Shown: piece after piece, positions 46,244-54,955 of the stretch
Layout of the letters: each line of letters opens with the position of its first letter
Numbering within the stretch: the stretch's first letter is position 1
Assembly (NCBI RefSeq): GCF_014696225.1
Contig: NZ_JACJPV010000007.1
Coordinates: 62,001 to 126,000, forward strand
DNA: 64,000 nt
Origin: Anabaena sp. FACHB-1237
GTDB taxonomy: Bacteria; Cyanobacteriota; Cyanobacteriia; Cyanobacteriales; Nostocaceae
Reading direction: 5' to 3'
Notes under the pieces: generated by a model
Database searches by the model: none
Seen by the model: the letters and a program-made list of their open reading frames with translations, nothing else
What the model was told of the DNA's origin: nothing
Program-made: the position numbers and the translations under genes

Positions 46244-46987
46244 CTATATTGAACACAAAACAGAAATTTCCGTCCATTCATCTTCTGTCAGTGGTTTAAC
46301 TTCCATCTTGATATGAAAACACTCACAAGCAGCAGTAATTAATGTATCTATAATATTTTGCTGAGACAAATTTTGAAACAAGTTTGTTGTATTTTGTTTG
46401 TGTATAAACGAATCAAATCCAAAAACCATGTTATATAAATTTGCATCTTGCGCGATCGGAATTGAACCATGTTGTAATATTGCTTCGCCTCGTCGCAGTT
46501 GAGCACTACCTATAAACTTGCGGCCATCTGGTAAAATTAAATCTGCACCAGTGGCAGTACCAAAACAATTAGGGTTGTGAATATAACCGCGTCCAGCTTG
46601 ACCATAGTTTAAATCAAAACCGAGCGATCGCCAACCAGTAATCAAAAATTGACAGATGCGAGTATAGGCTTGCATCCGACTTTTTCCCATACTAGAAGCT
46701 ATCACAGCATAGCATAAATCACCTTGATGTAAAACTGCCCTACCACCACTAGGACGACGTACCACATCGAGTTTATCACCTTGCCAGATGAGATCATGCC
46801 AAAACTGAGGATATTGTTTTTGATGATAACCCAAAGAAATAGCCGATGGTGACCAAGTATAAAAGCGCAGAGTGGGAGGATGGTTTGCACACTCGTGCTG
46901 TTTTAACAACCATTTATCAATAGCCATCTGAATATTACCACAAGCAGGCAATAAAGGTATTAGTCGCCAAACGTTCTGATTATACAT
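46244..46987 (-). CDS. Lipoate/octanoate transferase family protein (LipM-like)
   Basis: 247 residues of the biotin/lipoate protein ligase fold. Motifs: RFYTWSPSAISLGYHQ, VRRPSGGRAVLHQGDLCYAV (about 76-95), and FGTATGADLILPDGRKFIGSAQ (around 137-158, with the key lysine). The first block matches LplA/LipM proteins that attach octanoate or lipoate to carrier domains (E2 subunits, GcvH). Length fits LipM-like octanoyltransferase better than full LplA, which has an extra C-terminal accessory domain. Monocistronic, ending in a strong terminator. Confidence 0.83.
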   Translation of the reverse strand: MYNQNVWRLIPLLPACGNIQMAIDKWLLKQHECANHPPTLRFYTWSPSAISLGYHQKQYPQFWHDLIWQGDKLDVVRRPSGGRAVLHQGDLCYAVIASSMGKSRMQAYTRICQFLITGWRSLGFDLNYGQAGRGYIHNPNCFGTATGADLILPDGRKFIGSAQLRRGEAILQHGSIPIAQDANLYNMVFGFDSFIHKQNTTNLFQNLSQQNIIDTLITAACECFHIKMEVKPLTEDEWTEISVLCSI

Positions 46988-47017
46988 AGTCTGAATACAA
47001 AGTTATCTGCTGGGAAC

Positions 47018-48823
47018 TTAAATTAAAGGTTCTAACTTACCCGTACGCCGATTATACTGATAACCTTTCAAAGTTAAACTGGGATGGGGAAGGACACAAT
47101 ATTTTTTAGCATCAATCACAATTGATACTACATTCTCTCCAGAAGTACAGGAGACATCAGTTAATTCCCAACTTTTAATTAGCTCTATATTTGGGTCACT
47201 GGAAGAACTAGAAGTAGGTTTTGGCTGTGGTTGTGGTAGAGAACTAGAAGTAGGTTTTGGCTGTGGTTGTGGTAGAGAACTAGAAGTAGGTTTTGGCTGT
47301 GGTTGTGGTAGAGAACTAGAAGTAGGTTTTGGCTGTGGTTGTGCTTCAGAAGAAGATTTTTTAATATAACGTCTTGCAAATATTTCTGAGGCTTTTTGGT
47401 AATCTGAAAGTGCGTTTTGATAGTTACCGGTTAAAGTATAAGCTATAGCACGATTAATATAAGCATTAAAATCATCAGGATCAATAATAATACCTAGAGT
47501 TGACACTCTTATGGCTGCTGGATAGTCTTTTAAATTATTAAATACATCAGCCTGGATAGTGTATCCATAGCTATTGCGAGGATCAAGACGAATAGCTTGC
47601 TTAGAAGATTCCAAGGCCGCTTGATACTTTCCTAGCTTAATGTAAGCCATACCTTGATGGGCATAAGCAGCAGCATAATTGGGATTAAGACGAATTGCCC
47701 GATTAAAATCCTCAAGGGCTGCTTGATCATTTTGTAAGAATATCTGACTCCAACCCCGGTTGAGGTAGGCATCTAAGTAATTAGGATCAAGAACAATAAC
47801 TTGGTTAAAATCCGTAAGGGCTTCTTGATGTTTGCTTACCCAGGTGTATGAATATCCCCTTTTGAAGTATGCTTCTATATATTTAGGATCAAGTTTAATT
47901 GCTTGGGTGAAATCTTCTGCCGCTTGCCGATAATTATATTGATCTAGTTCAGTAACACCCCTAGCATAAAAGTCTCTGGCGGATTGAGGATTGTTTAAAT
48001 TATTAGCCGGTTTATCCGTAGGAGTACTATCTTTATTAATTGGGATGTTATTAATAATTGGCTCATTTGTAGCTAAAAAAGTATTAATAGGAATCCCCGC
48101 ATTAAATCCCGTTTTCTGTGTCACCACTGCTCCGGTTTCTGTTTTATTCTTAGCTGAAGTATCAGCTAACCCGTGAATTGCCACAACCCTCCCAGCAATA
48201 TCAAACACCGGACCGCCACTATTACCAGTTATAGTTCTGGCATCATAAATCAAACCATAGCCATTAATAGCATTACTAGCGCGAGAAACAACCAGACCGG
48301 TGGTGAAGGCAAAGTCTCTAGCAGATCCAACTTTACCAAACACTGCTGGAAAACCGCCCACAAAAACATCAGCACCCTCTACCATTTGGTCAGAGTTTCC
48401 TAAAGTAGCAATGGGATAATCTTCTGTAGCCACAAAAGTAGCTAAAGCTAAATCTGCATCATTTTTAGTTTTCTGTAATACCTTAACATCTTTAACAGGG
48501 TAATCTTTGCCCGTGTTTGTGCGTATAGAATAAGTAGTATCTGTTGCACAAGTAACTTTTCCTGCCCGTCCTAAGTCATCACATACCACATGATTAGCAG
48601 TGAGAACAGTATAAACATTACCTTGTTTAGCAATAATTACACCTGAACCTCCAGGGGTAAGATCACCCTCTGCATTAATTTGAACAGAGGTATTTTTAGC
48701 AATTTGAGCAATCTTTTGGGTACTAACAGTATCAGCAGCAGATATTGGTAAAGAAATTACAATATTTGCGATTACTGCCGTAGTTAACACGGTATAATGT
48801 ACCCTGGTAAAATATAAATTCAT
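47018..48823 (-). CDS. Secreted trypsin-like protease with TPR repeats and C-terminal domain
   Basis: 601 residues. A signal peptide (about 1-30, ending in ISAADT-like sequence) leads to a trypsin-like domain with the triad His in TANHVV, Asp in NDADLALA and Ser in TGNSGGPVF. Residues about 285-490 contain tandem TPRs (ARDFYARGVTELDQYNYRQA and following). Four PQPQPKPTSSSL-type repeats are encoded by 36-bp DNA repeats (47204-47344). The last ~55 residues (SWELTDVSCTSGENVVSIV, then CVLPHPSLTLKGYQYN) match the C-terminus of the DUF1565 protein at 51524. It forms part of the secreted-protein block and lies 29 bp from a second protease gene. Confidence 0.85.
   Translation of the reverse strand: MNLYFTRVHYTVLTTAVIANIVISLPISAADTVSTQKIAQIAKNTSVQINAEGDLTPGGSGVIIAKQGNVYTVLTANHVVCDDLGRAGKVTCATDTTYSIRTNTGKDYPVKDVKVLQKTKNDADLALATFVATEDYPIATLGNSDQMVEGADVFVGGFPAVFGKVGSARDFAFTTGLVVSRASNAINGYGLIYDARTITGNSGGPVFDIAGRVVAIHGLADTSAKNKTETGAVVTQKTGFNAGIPINTFLATNEPIINNIPINKDSTPTDKPANNLNNPQSARDFYARGVTELDQYNYRQAAEDFTQAIKLDPKYIEAYFKRGYSYTWVSKHQEALTDFNQVIVLDPNYLDAYLNRGWSQIFLQNDQAALEDFNRAIRLNPNYAAAYAHQGMAYIKLGKYQAALESSKQAIRLDPRNSYGYTIQADVFNNLKDYPAAIRVSTLGIIIDPDDFNAYINRAIAYTLTGNYQNALSDYQKASEIFARRYIKKSSSEAQPQPKPTSSSLPQPQPKPTSSSLPQPQPKPTSSSLPQPQPKPTSSSSSDPNIELIKSWELTDVSCTSGENVVSIVIDAKKYCVLPHPSLTLKGYQYNRRTGKLEPLI
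47204..47344. repeat. 36-bp coding tandem repeat
   Basis: Just under four copies of a 36-bp unit (starts at 47204, 47240, 47276, 47312) encode PQPQPKPTSSSL repeats. Copy number is likely to vary between strains. Confidence 0.92.
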
Positions 48824-48852
48824 ACTCTGAGTTTTCTTGTAACTACTGGTAG

Positions 48853-49686
48853 CTAAGTTTTATCTTGGTTGACCATTTCTTGTTCTTTGAGAAAATCAAG
48901 AACACTGTCAATAGGAATAGCCCAGCTGAGAGATTCCATTTGCAAATAATCTTCTTTTTTTGGTGTAGTACCATCAGTAAAGGTAAAAGCATCAATACCT
49001 TGAAAAGGATATTTTAATAGACCATTGATACCAATTAGTTCCCCCTGCTGATTTAAGGCAGGACCTCCACTCATGCCTTGAAAAACATCATTAGTGCTAC
49101 CTAGTTGATAACCACCAGGTAGAGTTTTGGCAAGATGCATTTTAATAGTTCCACTTTTGAGTTGAAACGCTTTAACTCCCCAATGGCGAGTTTCTTCCAT
49201 TTTAGTGATATTCTGGCCATTAAAGACAAAATGCCAAGCCGGAAAGCCAGAGGCATATACTGTTTCACCCTCAGAAATAACTTTTGACTTTGGCAATGCT
49301 ACCACTTGATAATCCTCTGGACTAGTAAATTTCACCAGGGCTAAGTCCAAGTTTTTCGCATTAACGCTATTAACTTGCTCTGCTGGGTAAATGTTACCAT
49401 CAGCAGTCAAAATTTCATAACCATCTTCAGGACTATCAGCAACTACGTGATTATTTGTTAATACTGTATAAGTTTGCCCTTCATGTTTAATAACTACCCC
49501 TGAGCCAGAACCAAATTTAGTGAAAATTCTGACAGTTACTTGATTGGCAATTGCGGCTGCGGTAATATCAAAATTTGTAGAAGACGTAGCACCCAAAACT
49601 ACTGGGTGAGAATGGCCATACAACTGAATCACAGAAAAAGTTGTAATAAATATTAAAAACAATCTGCGAGCTATAGGATAAAACAT
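48853..49686 (-). CDS. Secreted trypsin-like serine protease
   Basis: 277 residues. A signal peptide at the N-terminus (LFLIFITTFSVIQLYGHSHP) leads to a chymotrypsin-fold protease. Triad: His in TNNHVV, Asp in AKNLDLALVKF, Ser in GMSGGPALNQ. It is homologous to the protease half of the neighbouring 601-residue protein but lacks TPRs and the C-terminal domain. The two genes are on the same strand 29 bp apart and probably co-transcribed. Extracytoplasmic location is inferred from the signal peptide; substrates unknown. Confidence 0.85.
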   Translation of the reverse strand: MFYPIARRLFLIFITTFSVIQLYGHSHPVVLGATSSTNFDITAAAIANQVTVRIFTKFGSGSGVVIKHEGQTYTVLTNNHVVADSPEDGYEILTADGNIYPAEQVNSVNAKNLDLALVKFTSPEDYQVVALPKSKVISEGETVYASGFPAWHFVFNGQNITKMEETRHWGVKAFQLKSGTIKMHLAKTLPGGYQLGSTNDVFQGMSGGPALNQQGELIGINGLLKYPFQGIDAFTFTDGTTPKKEDYLQMESLSWAIPIDSVLDFLKEQEMVNQDKT

Positions 49687-49834
49687 GATTTCTAGGGAAA
49701 AAATAGGGATTAAATCATGCCTACAAATTATAACGACTTATATATTAGCAATTAGGGAAGAAATCAAAACTTCATTTCTTCCTTAATTACTAATTAAACT
49801 AATTAACCAATGATCTTTTTCCCGGATTAACTCA

Positions 49835-49942
49835 TACAGCACATTCTATCTACATGAGGTAGACTATGAACACAGCAAGATGCCTGTGTTACAAGGGTTT
49901 TATCATTAACATCTGTACCTCATAATAACGGAAACTGCTCTA
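49835..49942 (+). mobile_element. MITE family B, complete copy
   Basis: 108 bp with terminal inverted ends TACAGCA and TGCTCTA (decayed TGCTGTA), an internal AGATGCCTGTGTTACAAGGG block and an inverted CATGAGGTA...TACCTCAT pair. It matches the minus-strand copy at 63320-63427. Confidence 0.8.
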
Positions 49943-49976
49943 TTCAGTTGCAATTTGAGTTAATAAGAGTTAATAA

Positions 49977-50645
49977 TTACAAACCACGTGAGTCATCCCG
50001 CCTATTAGTTTTGCTTGCAGGTTGCTGGGTAGAGAGAACACGGTTGCTTTTGAGCACATCTTGCAACTTGATCTGCATACGACCTTCTGTTTCACGGACT
50101 ACGCCGCCACTAGAACCTTCACGACTAATCCGCATGATTTGGGCTAAAATCTCGTCAGCCTTCCTAGCGTTTTCTGGTTTCAATGTAAACAGAGTATTGT
50201 CTTTATTACAACCTGTGTCATTGGCAGCAGCTACACAAATGACAGCACTCTTGTTGACTCGACCAGTCATCAACACAACATCTTTCAGACTACCACCACT
50301 TTTAGTTACAGCCTGATTGAACTTAGGTGTCACAGCTTGGCAACGATTTTGGGCAGTATATTTATCACCGAAATACTTAGAGCTATCGGAAGTCCAGATA
50401 ATTACGGGAATTGGATCTCCACCGGGTCGCTGACCTATGGTAGCTACATTACCATTACCCTGGGATACACAGCTAAATTTAGTTCCTGTATAGACTTCCT
50501 CAGAGGGATCTACATTTGAATTATTAGTACTAGTATCCACCGTATTATCTACGGGTGGCAGAGCCCGAACTGTAGAACCCAAACCAACAATGCTAGATAA
50601 GGCTAAGGTAGCAAGTACAATGGCTGTTTTCAGTTGATATTTCAT
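49977..50645 (-). CDS. COP23-domain secreted protein (copy 1)
   Basis: 222 residues. A signal peptide (AIVLATLALSSIVGLGSTVRA) is followed by the COP23 domain: FSCVSQGNGNVATIGQRPGG, PVIIWTSDSSKYFG, RCQAVTPKFNQAV and VVLMTGRVNKSAVICVAA, plus cysteine pairs likely to form disulphides. COP23 proteins were named for a circadian-oscillating protein of Cyanothece; their biochemical role is unknown. AGGAG lies 7 bp before the ATG. It is a close paralogue of the next gene. Confidence 0.87.
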   Translation of the reverse strand: MKYQLKTAIVLATLALSSIVGLGSTVRALPPVDNTVDTSTNNSNVDPSEEVYTGTKFSCVSQGNGNVATIGQRPGGDPIPVIIWTSDSSKYFGDKYTAQNRCQAVTPKFNQAVTKSGGSLKDVVLMTGRVNKSAVICVAAANDTGCNKDNTLFTLKPENARKADEILAQIMRISREGSSGGVVRETEGRMQIKLQDVLKSNRVLSTQQPASKTNRRDDSRGL

Positions 50646-50757
50646 AACACGCTCCTGTGCAATTTGTAATTTAATTAATTGCCATAAGTTTAGCTTTGTA
50701 TTCTAACTGCTGAATTAATCTAGCATGGGTAATACTTTCCAAACATCCTCTTAGTCA

Positions 50758-51393
50758 TTATAAACCACGAGTAGCAGGTTGAATTCTAGCAGCACGTTTA
50801 CCTTTTACTAGTAAAGAACTCAATTTGACCTGGAAACGACTCCCGGTTTCCCGAATTACCCCAGCGCTAGAACCTTCACGACTGATTTGAGCTATTTGGG
50901 CAAGAACTTGGTATGGTCTCTGGGCATTTTTCGGGTTTAAAGTGAATAGAGTATTACCACCATCACAACCAGTATCTTCTACAGAAAGTACGCAAATGAC
51001 AGTTTTAGATCCTACTTTACCGCTGGTCAACACAACATCTTTGAGGCTACCACCACTATCAGTTACAGCCTGATTAAATCTTTCTGTCACGATTTGGCAA
51101 CGGCTGTTAGGACTAATGTTCTGACCAAAATATTTGGAACTGTCTGAAGTCCAGATGATTACGGGAATAGGTTGTCCTCCGGGTCGCTGACCTACGGTGG
51201 CTACGTTACCATTTTCATCAGGTACACAGGTGAATTGAGTTCCTGTATAATATTCCTCGGACGGATCTACTTCTGACGCAGCACTACTATTATCTGTTAT
51301 TACTGGATCTGCCTGAACCACAGATCCCAAAGTAAAGGTGCTGGATAAGGCTAAAGTAGCAATTACAATCGCTGTTTTCAATTGATTTTTCAT
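50758..51393 (-). CDS. COP23-domain secreted protein (copy 2)
   Basis: 211 residues, a tandem paralogue of the preceding COP23 protein: near-identical signal peptide (TAIVIATLALSSTFTLGS) and FTCVPDENGNVATVGQRPGG, PVIIWTSDSSKYFG, FNQAVTDSGGSLKDVVL and VICVLSVEDTGC blocks. The C-terminus after the domain is shorter. A GAGGT ribosome-binding site precedes the ATG. The 40-bp element at 51468-51507 lies 75 bp upstream of this start and could control it. Gene duplication in place is the simplest history. Confidence 0.87.
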   Translation of the reverse strand: MKNQLKTAIVIATLALSSTFTLGSVVQADPVITDNSSAASEVDPSEEYYTGTQFTCVPDENGNVATVGQRPGGQPIPVIIWTSDSSKYFGQNISPNSRCQIVTERFNQAVTDSGGSLKDVVLTSGKVGSKTVICVLSVEDTGCDGGNTLFTLNPKNAQRPYQVLAQIAQISREGSSAGVIRETGSRFQVKLSSLLVKGKRAARIQPATRGL

Positions 51394-51467
51394 AAGACCT
51401 CATACCTAATAAATGTCAAAAACAATGGGTGTAAGACTAAAACTTTAACTTTTTTGAACTAGCCATA

Positions 51468-51507
51468 ATATTTGACTCTATCTGACTAGATTTTTATGAT
51501 TTAAACC
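51468..51507 (-). promoter_or_regulatory. 40-bp conserved upstream element, copy 1
   Basis: On the minus strand: GGTTTAAAT, A-rich spacer, CTAGTCAGATAGAGTCAAATAT. It contains a 10-bp direct repeat (TAGTCAGATA, GAGTCAAATA). It ends 75 bp before the COP23 copy 2 start. Similar elements are at 52818-52856 and 56686-56725. Confidence 0.6.
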
Positions 51508-51523
51508 TACATACCAATTTGTA

Positions 51524-52720
51524 CTATAAACCTCCTCTTCCTTGTATTCCAGTGGTTCTAGGAGAAACTTGCACGGCTTTGAGACTGCGAGTAGCCGGAT
51601 TATATCGGTAGATGTCAGCTGTTAAATCAGGATGGGGAGTAATACAGTAATTTTTACCACTCATGATGATGGTCACTGGTTTTGGATTAGAGTTACACGC
51701 TACAGGTTCTAGTTCCCATTGTCTTAGTAGCTTTATGTTATCAGCATCAGATGGTAAACTAGCGATCGCTGAAGGATCCGCTGTTTCCGTGTTTATGCCA
51801 TCAAACATTGTGTTATTCTTCGTCGCATTCTGTAAGTTGTAACGGCCATTATTAGCAATGACATTTTCACCTGGGTTATTACTATTGCCCAAGTCAGGTA
51901 AAGCTTCATGAATGAGAACAACTCCATCCCGTTTGTTATTCTGAATTGTATTTTTACGCAGTACAGGTTTAGCGGATTCGGAGATTATTATACCATATTT
52001 GTTTTGGATGATTTGGTTTTCCTTGAGGGTGGGTGTGGAAGTATGGCCAATGGCTAAACCAAAGCCATTATTTTGAAATAAATTATTACTAATTTCCCCC
52101 TGGCTTGTTTTCGTTATAGAAATACCATTAGCAGAATTTTTCAGAAATTGGTTATTTTCAATACGAGGAATCCCAGCACCTGTAACAAAAACTCCTTCTC
52201 TAGCATTACTGATAAAGCTACTATTTCTAATGATGGGGTTTGTAGATTCTACCCATATACCTGTACCTCTTTCATTGGTGTTGGTGACGGTTACACCTTC
52301 GATCGTGGTATCCTGATTTGCTAGGATAGTAATATTCTGTTTAGCAAAAACGCTACTGATATAATCACCACCACCGGAAATAACTACTCTTTCACCTCTG
52401 TTGGACTTATCACCCCGTAATGTTACGCCGGGTTTGAGTAATATCGGGAATGATTCGTTGCTATAATTACCAGGAGCCAACTGAATGACAGTACCGGGTT
52501 TGGCTTGACTCAAGGCAGAAGTAATGGTTTTATAGGGTTTTGCTGATGTTCCAGCTTGATCAGAATTTGTACCACTAACAGGGTCAACATAAATCACTGG
52601 TGCAACTGGAACTTGTGCAACTGGAACTTGTGCTGTTAGGGGAAATGTTACACCCAATAAACCAGATACAGCTAAGGTTGTCACTAAAAAACAGGTTCGT
52701 TGATGAGATTTATTACTCAT
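51524..52720 (-). CDS. Secreted DUF1565 beta-helix protein
   Basis: 398 residues with a signal peptide (CFLVTTLAVSGLLGVTFPLTA, about 10-31). The beta-helix domain (about 40-300) opens APVIYVDPVSGTNSDQAGTS and contains repeated NxNxIxxN rungs. It is strongly homologous to the first 285 residues of the SLH protein at 15394. The C-terminal 60 residues instead match the C-terminus of the protease-TPR protein at 47018 (RQWELEPVACNSNP, then YCITPHPDLTADIYRYN). A strong AAGGAG site lies 7-8 bp before the ATG. It probably acts outside the inner membrane. Confidence 0.85.
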   Translation of the reverse strand: MSNKSHQRTCFLVTTLAVSGLLGVTFPLTAQVPVAQVPVAPVIYVDPVSGTNSDQAGTSAKPYKTITSALSQAKPGTVIQLAPGNYSNESFPILLKPGVTLRGDKSNRGERVVISGGGDYISSVFAKQNITILANQDTTIEGVTVTNTNERGTGIWVESTNPIIRNSSFISNAREGVFVTGAGIPRIENNQFLKNSANGISITKTSQGEISNNLFQNNGFGLAIGHTSTPTLKENQIIQNKYGIIISESAKPVLRKNTIQNNKRDGVVLIHEALPDLGNSNNPGENVIANNGRYNLQNATKNNTMFDGINTETADPSAIASLPSDADNIKLLRQWELEPVACNSNPKPVTIIMSGKNYCITPHPDLTADIYRYNPATRSLKAVQVSPRTTGIQGRGGL

Positions 52721-52817
52721 GAATTACTCCTTGATTTGAGGAATATGTGTTCAATATACTACAAAAGTAGATGTAAATACTAGGAATTTTACTAAACTTA
52801 ATATATATCTTACTTAT

Positions 52818-52856
52818 ATATTTGAATCTATCTGACTAGATTTTTTTATTTAAACC
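52818..52856 (-). promoter_or_regulatory. 40-bp conserved upstream element, copy 2
   Basis: 39 bp on the minus strand: GGTTTAAATAAAAAAATC then TAGTCAGATAGATTCAAATAT. It ends about 98 bp before the DUF1565 gene start at 52720. Nearly identical to the 51468 copy. Confidence 0.6.
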
Positions 52857-53147
52857 TAATAATTAATGGTTATCTAATCTAAGTCTTGAGATTTCTGCAC
52901 TTGCGTTTATAATAGCAAATTTGCCCAACAAACCCTCGTCTATGTTGCGTTTCGTTCTTTAACTTTGTGTTTAATTTGTGTTTAATAAATTTATTGAATT
53001 TATAGTGACTCAAAGTAAGCACTTGTCGAACTGATTTAGACCTAATTATCCGATATAAAAAAGCTAATTAATGCTAACAAAAGTTCGCCTTTTCTTCCTA
53101 CTTTATCCTAGAAGTGTGGGCAATATTTAGTCCAGAGGCTAACACGG

Positions 53148-53585
53148 TTAATTTAACCGCAGTTCGACTAGCTCACTGACCACTTCTTTTTTTTTAAATT
53201 TGTTGCCGCGTTTAAATCTCTGCCGCACTCAAAACCGCATTTACCACATTTAAATACTCTTTGTGATAGTGGTAATTGAGATTTTTTCTCTCCACAATCA
53301 GAGCAAGTTTTACTACTAGGATAAAATCGATCCACAACTACTAACTTACTGCCATATAGTTGTGTTTTATATTCTAACTAAGCTGTTGTGCCTTTAACTT
53401 GAATAATTAATACAAGCAAGATGCTTGTGCTACTGTAACTTCAGGTTTTTTAATTATACAGTGAGTGCTGCACATTAGCTTACCTTCTGAATTGATCAAA
53501 TCCCATATCCGCAATAGCTTCAGCTAACTTACTATTTGCTAACATTATAGATACATTCAAATGTTCTATCCTTTCAGTTACCGTT
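53148..53585 (-). pseudogene. tnpB (IS200/IS605-type) remnant interrupted by a MITE
   Basis: Translated on the minus strand it reads ...IEHLNVSIMLANSKLAEAIA...GFDQFRR, then (after the MITE at 53379-53482) LEYKTQLYGSKLVVVDRFYP, SSKTCSDCG, RVFKCGKCGFECGRDLNAAT. This is the C-terminal RuvC end and zinc ribbon of TnpB, ending at a TAA (53148-53150). The N-terminal two-thirds and tnpA are gone. The element splits the zinc-ribbon part from the upstream helix. It is dead as a transposase. Confidence 0.88.
53379..53482 (+). mobile_element. MITE family A inserted in tnpB remnant
   Basis: 104 bp, complete, with TA at each boundary (TAAGCTGTTGTGC ... GCACATTAGCTTA). If one TA is counted as the duplicated target, removing the element restores the TnpB frame as FRR-(codon TAG)-LEYK. 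The canonical sequence at this point is FRRQLEYK, so TAG stands where CAG is expected. Confidence 0.9.
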
Positions 53586-53775
53586 AATTAACCCTAGCTG
53601 GCAACTTGGGTTAATAACCCAGGTTGCTAGTGATAAATAACGGGGTAAGATTAATCAGAATCTGCTTTTTAGGGATTTAGGCTAATGTTAATTAACTGAT
53701 TTTTGTCAACAAATGTATAGCTTTGTCTATAAAATTGTCAACTTAGGACTAGCTCCAACACTTGAGGGCAGTAAG

Positions 53776-54906
53776 TTATTTAATCGCAGTTCTCAATTGT
53801 TTGAGGATACTACCAATACCCCGGAAGCCAGTGTTATTAGAGAGATTCTTCACAGCTTGCGGTTCGCTTTTTAGGATAACGGCGTTGTAAGCAACAATAG
53901 CATCATTCAGCTTGTTGATATTGACACTTAGCCCAGCACCACCTTGAGCAAGGGTAGAAACTGGTTTAAATGCTTTGGTGCTTGCTACTAGCTGTCCTGA
54001 TGTTGCTATGGCTACAGGCTGATTTGGTAAGGAAGCACTGGTAGAACCAAACAAACCACTCAGGGATGAGACTAGTGCTGTTGCTAGTTGCGGTGAAATA
54101 CCAGCAGCAGTGAAGCTGCTTGTTAAGGCAACCGCAGCCTGTTGTGCCCCAGCACCACCTGTCAATAGCGTACCAACATCAGCAGCAGTCGTACCGCCTG
54201 TTGTACCGCCTGTTGTACCACCTGTTGTATCACCTGTAGCACCACCTGTTGTACCACCTGTTGTATCACCTGTAGCACCACCTGTAGCACCACCTGTTGT
54301 ACCGTCTGTAGCACCACCTGTTGTACCACCTGTTGTACCACCTGTCGTACCACCTGTTGTACCACCTGCAATTATATTGTTAATATTCTGGGCAATAGCA
54401 GCAGCTATCTGATTCACACTAACTTGAATTCCTGGGGCAACGGAGATCACAATAGTGTTTCCCGTTCCACCTTCTGTCACAATGACGCTAGATGACGTTG
54501 TTTCTACGGACGCTGCTGTAACTGCAACTGTTGGATTTGTATCACCAGTAGCTGTAGTAGCCGCTGACGTACTACCTGTGGTGGAAACACCAGATGTAAC
54601 AGCGGCTGAAACACCAGGTATTATAGGAATGATTACAGAAATTCCTGTTGTTGTTGCTGCTGCTGTTGTGACGGCTGGTGTTGTTTCCCCTCCTGTGGTT
54701 GTTGTGGTGGTTGTGGTGGTTGTTGGTGTTATTGCTGCCGGGGGTGCGGAAAAAATGGTAGTTGTTGTACCACTGGTTGGAGCACCACTGTCAGTACCGG
54801 CTGTACCTACACTTGGTGTACTTTGGGCTAGACTTGGTAATTGCCAAGCAAGGGACATGAGGGGAGTGATACTGAGGGCAAAAATGAGATTTTTGATTTT
54901 CAACAT
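53776..54906 (-). CDS. Secreted low-complexity protein with TGG repeats
   Basis: 376 residues, function not recognised. A signal peptide (LIFALSITPLMSLAWQLPSLA) is followed by a Thr/Ala/Gly/Val-rich region (about 30-180). A tandem GGTT/GGAT/GDTT repeat block (about 180-240) is encoded by 54189-54369. The C-terminal ~130 residues look folded and end FRGIGSILKQLRTAI. AAGGATC precedes the ATG by a few bases. The repetitive region is typical of extracellular or sheath proteins. It shares the block with the downstream 54956 gene, 49 bp away. Confidence 0.7.
   Translation of the reverse strand: MLKIKNLIFALSITPLMSLAWQLPSLAQSTPSVGTAGTDSGAPTSGTTTTIFSAPPAAITPTTTTTTTTTTGGETTPAVTTAAATTTGISVIIPIIPGVSAAVTSGVSTTGSTSAATTATGDTNPTVAVTAASVETTSSSVIVTEGGTGNTIVISVAPGIQVSVNQIAAAIAQNINNIIAGGTTGGTTGGTTGGTTGGATDGTTGGATGGATGDTTGGTTGGATGDTTGGTTGGTTGGTTAADVGTLLTGGAGAQQAAVALTSSFTAAGISPQLATALVSSLSGLFGSTSASLPNQPVAIATSGQLVASTKAFKPVSTLAQGGAGLSVNINKLNDAIVAYNAVILKSEPQAVKNLSNNTGFRGIGSILKQLRTAIK
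54189..54369. repeat. 12-bp coding repeat (TGGT units)
   Basis: About fifteen imperfect copies of a 12-bp unit (CCACCTGTTGTA on the plus strand) that encode GGTT-type repeats. Occasional GAT or GCA codons change the pattern to GGAT and GDTT. Confidence 0.92.
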
Positions 54907-54955
54907 GATGATCCTTTAAATTCTGAATCTCTAACTAAATCTCTAAATGAAATGT

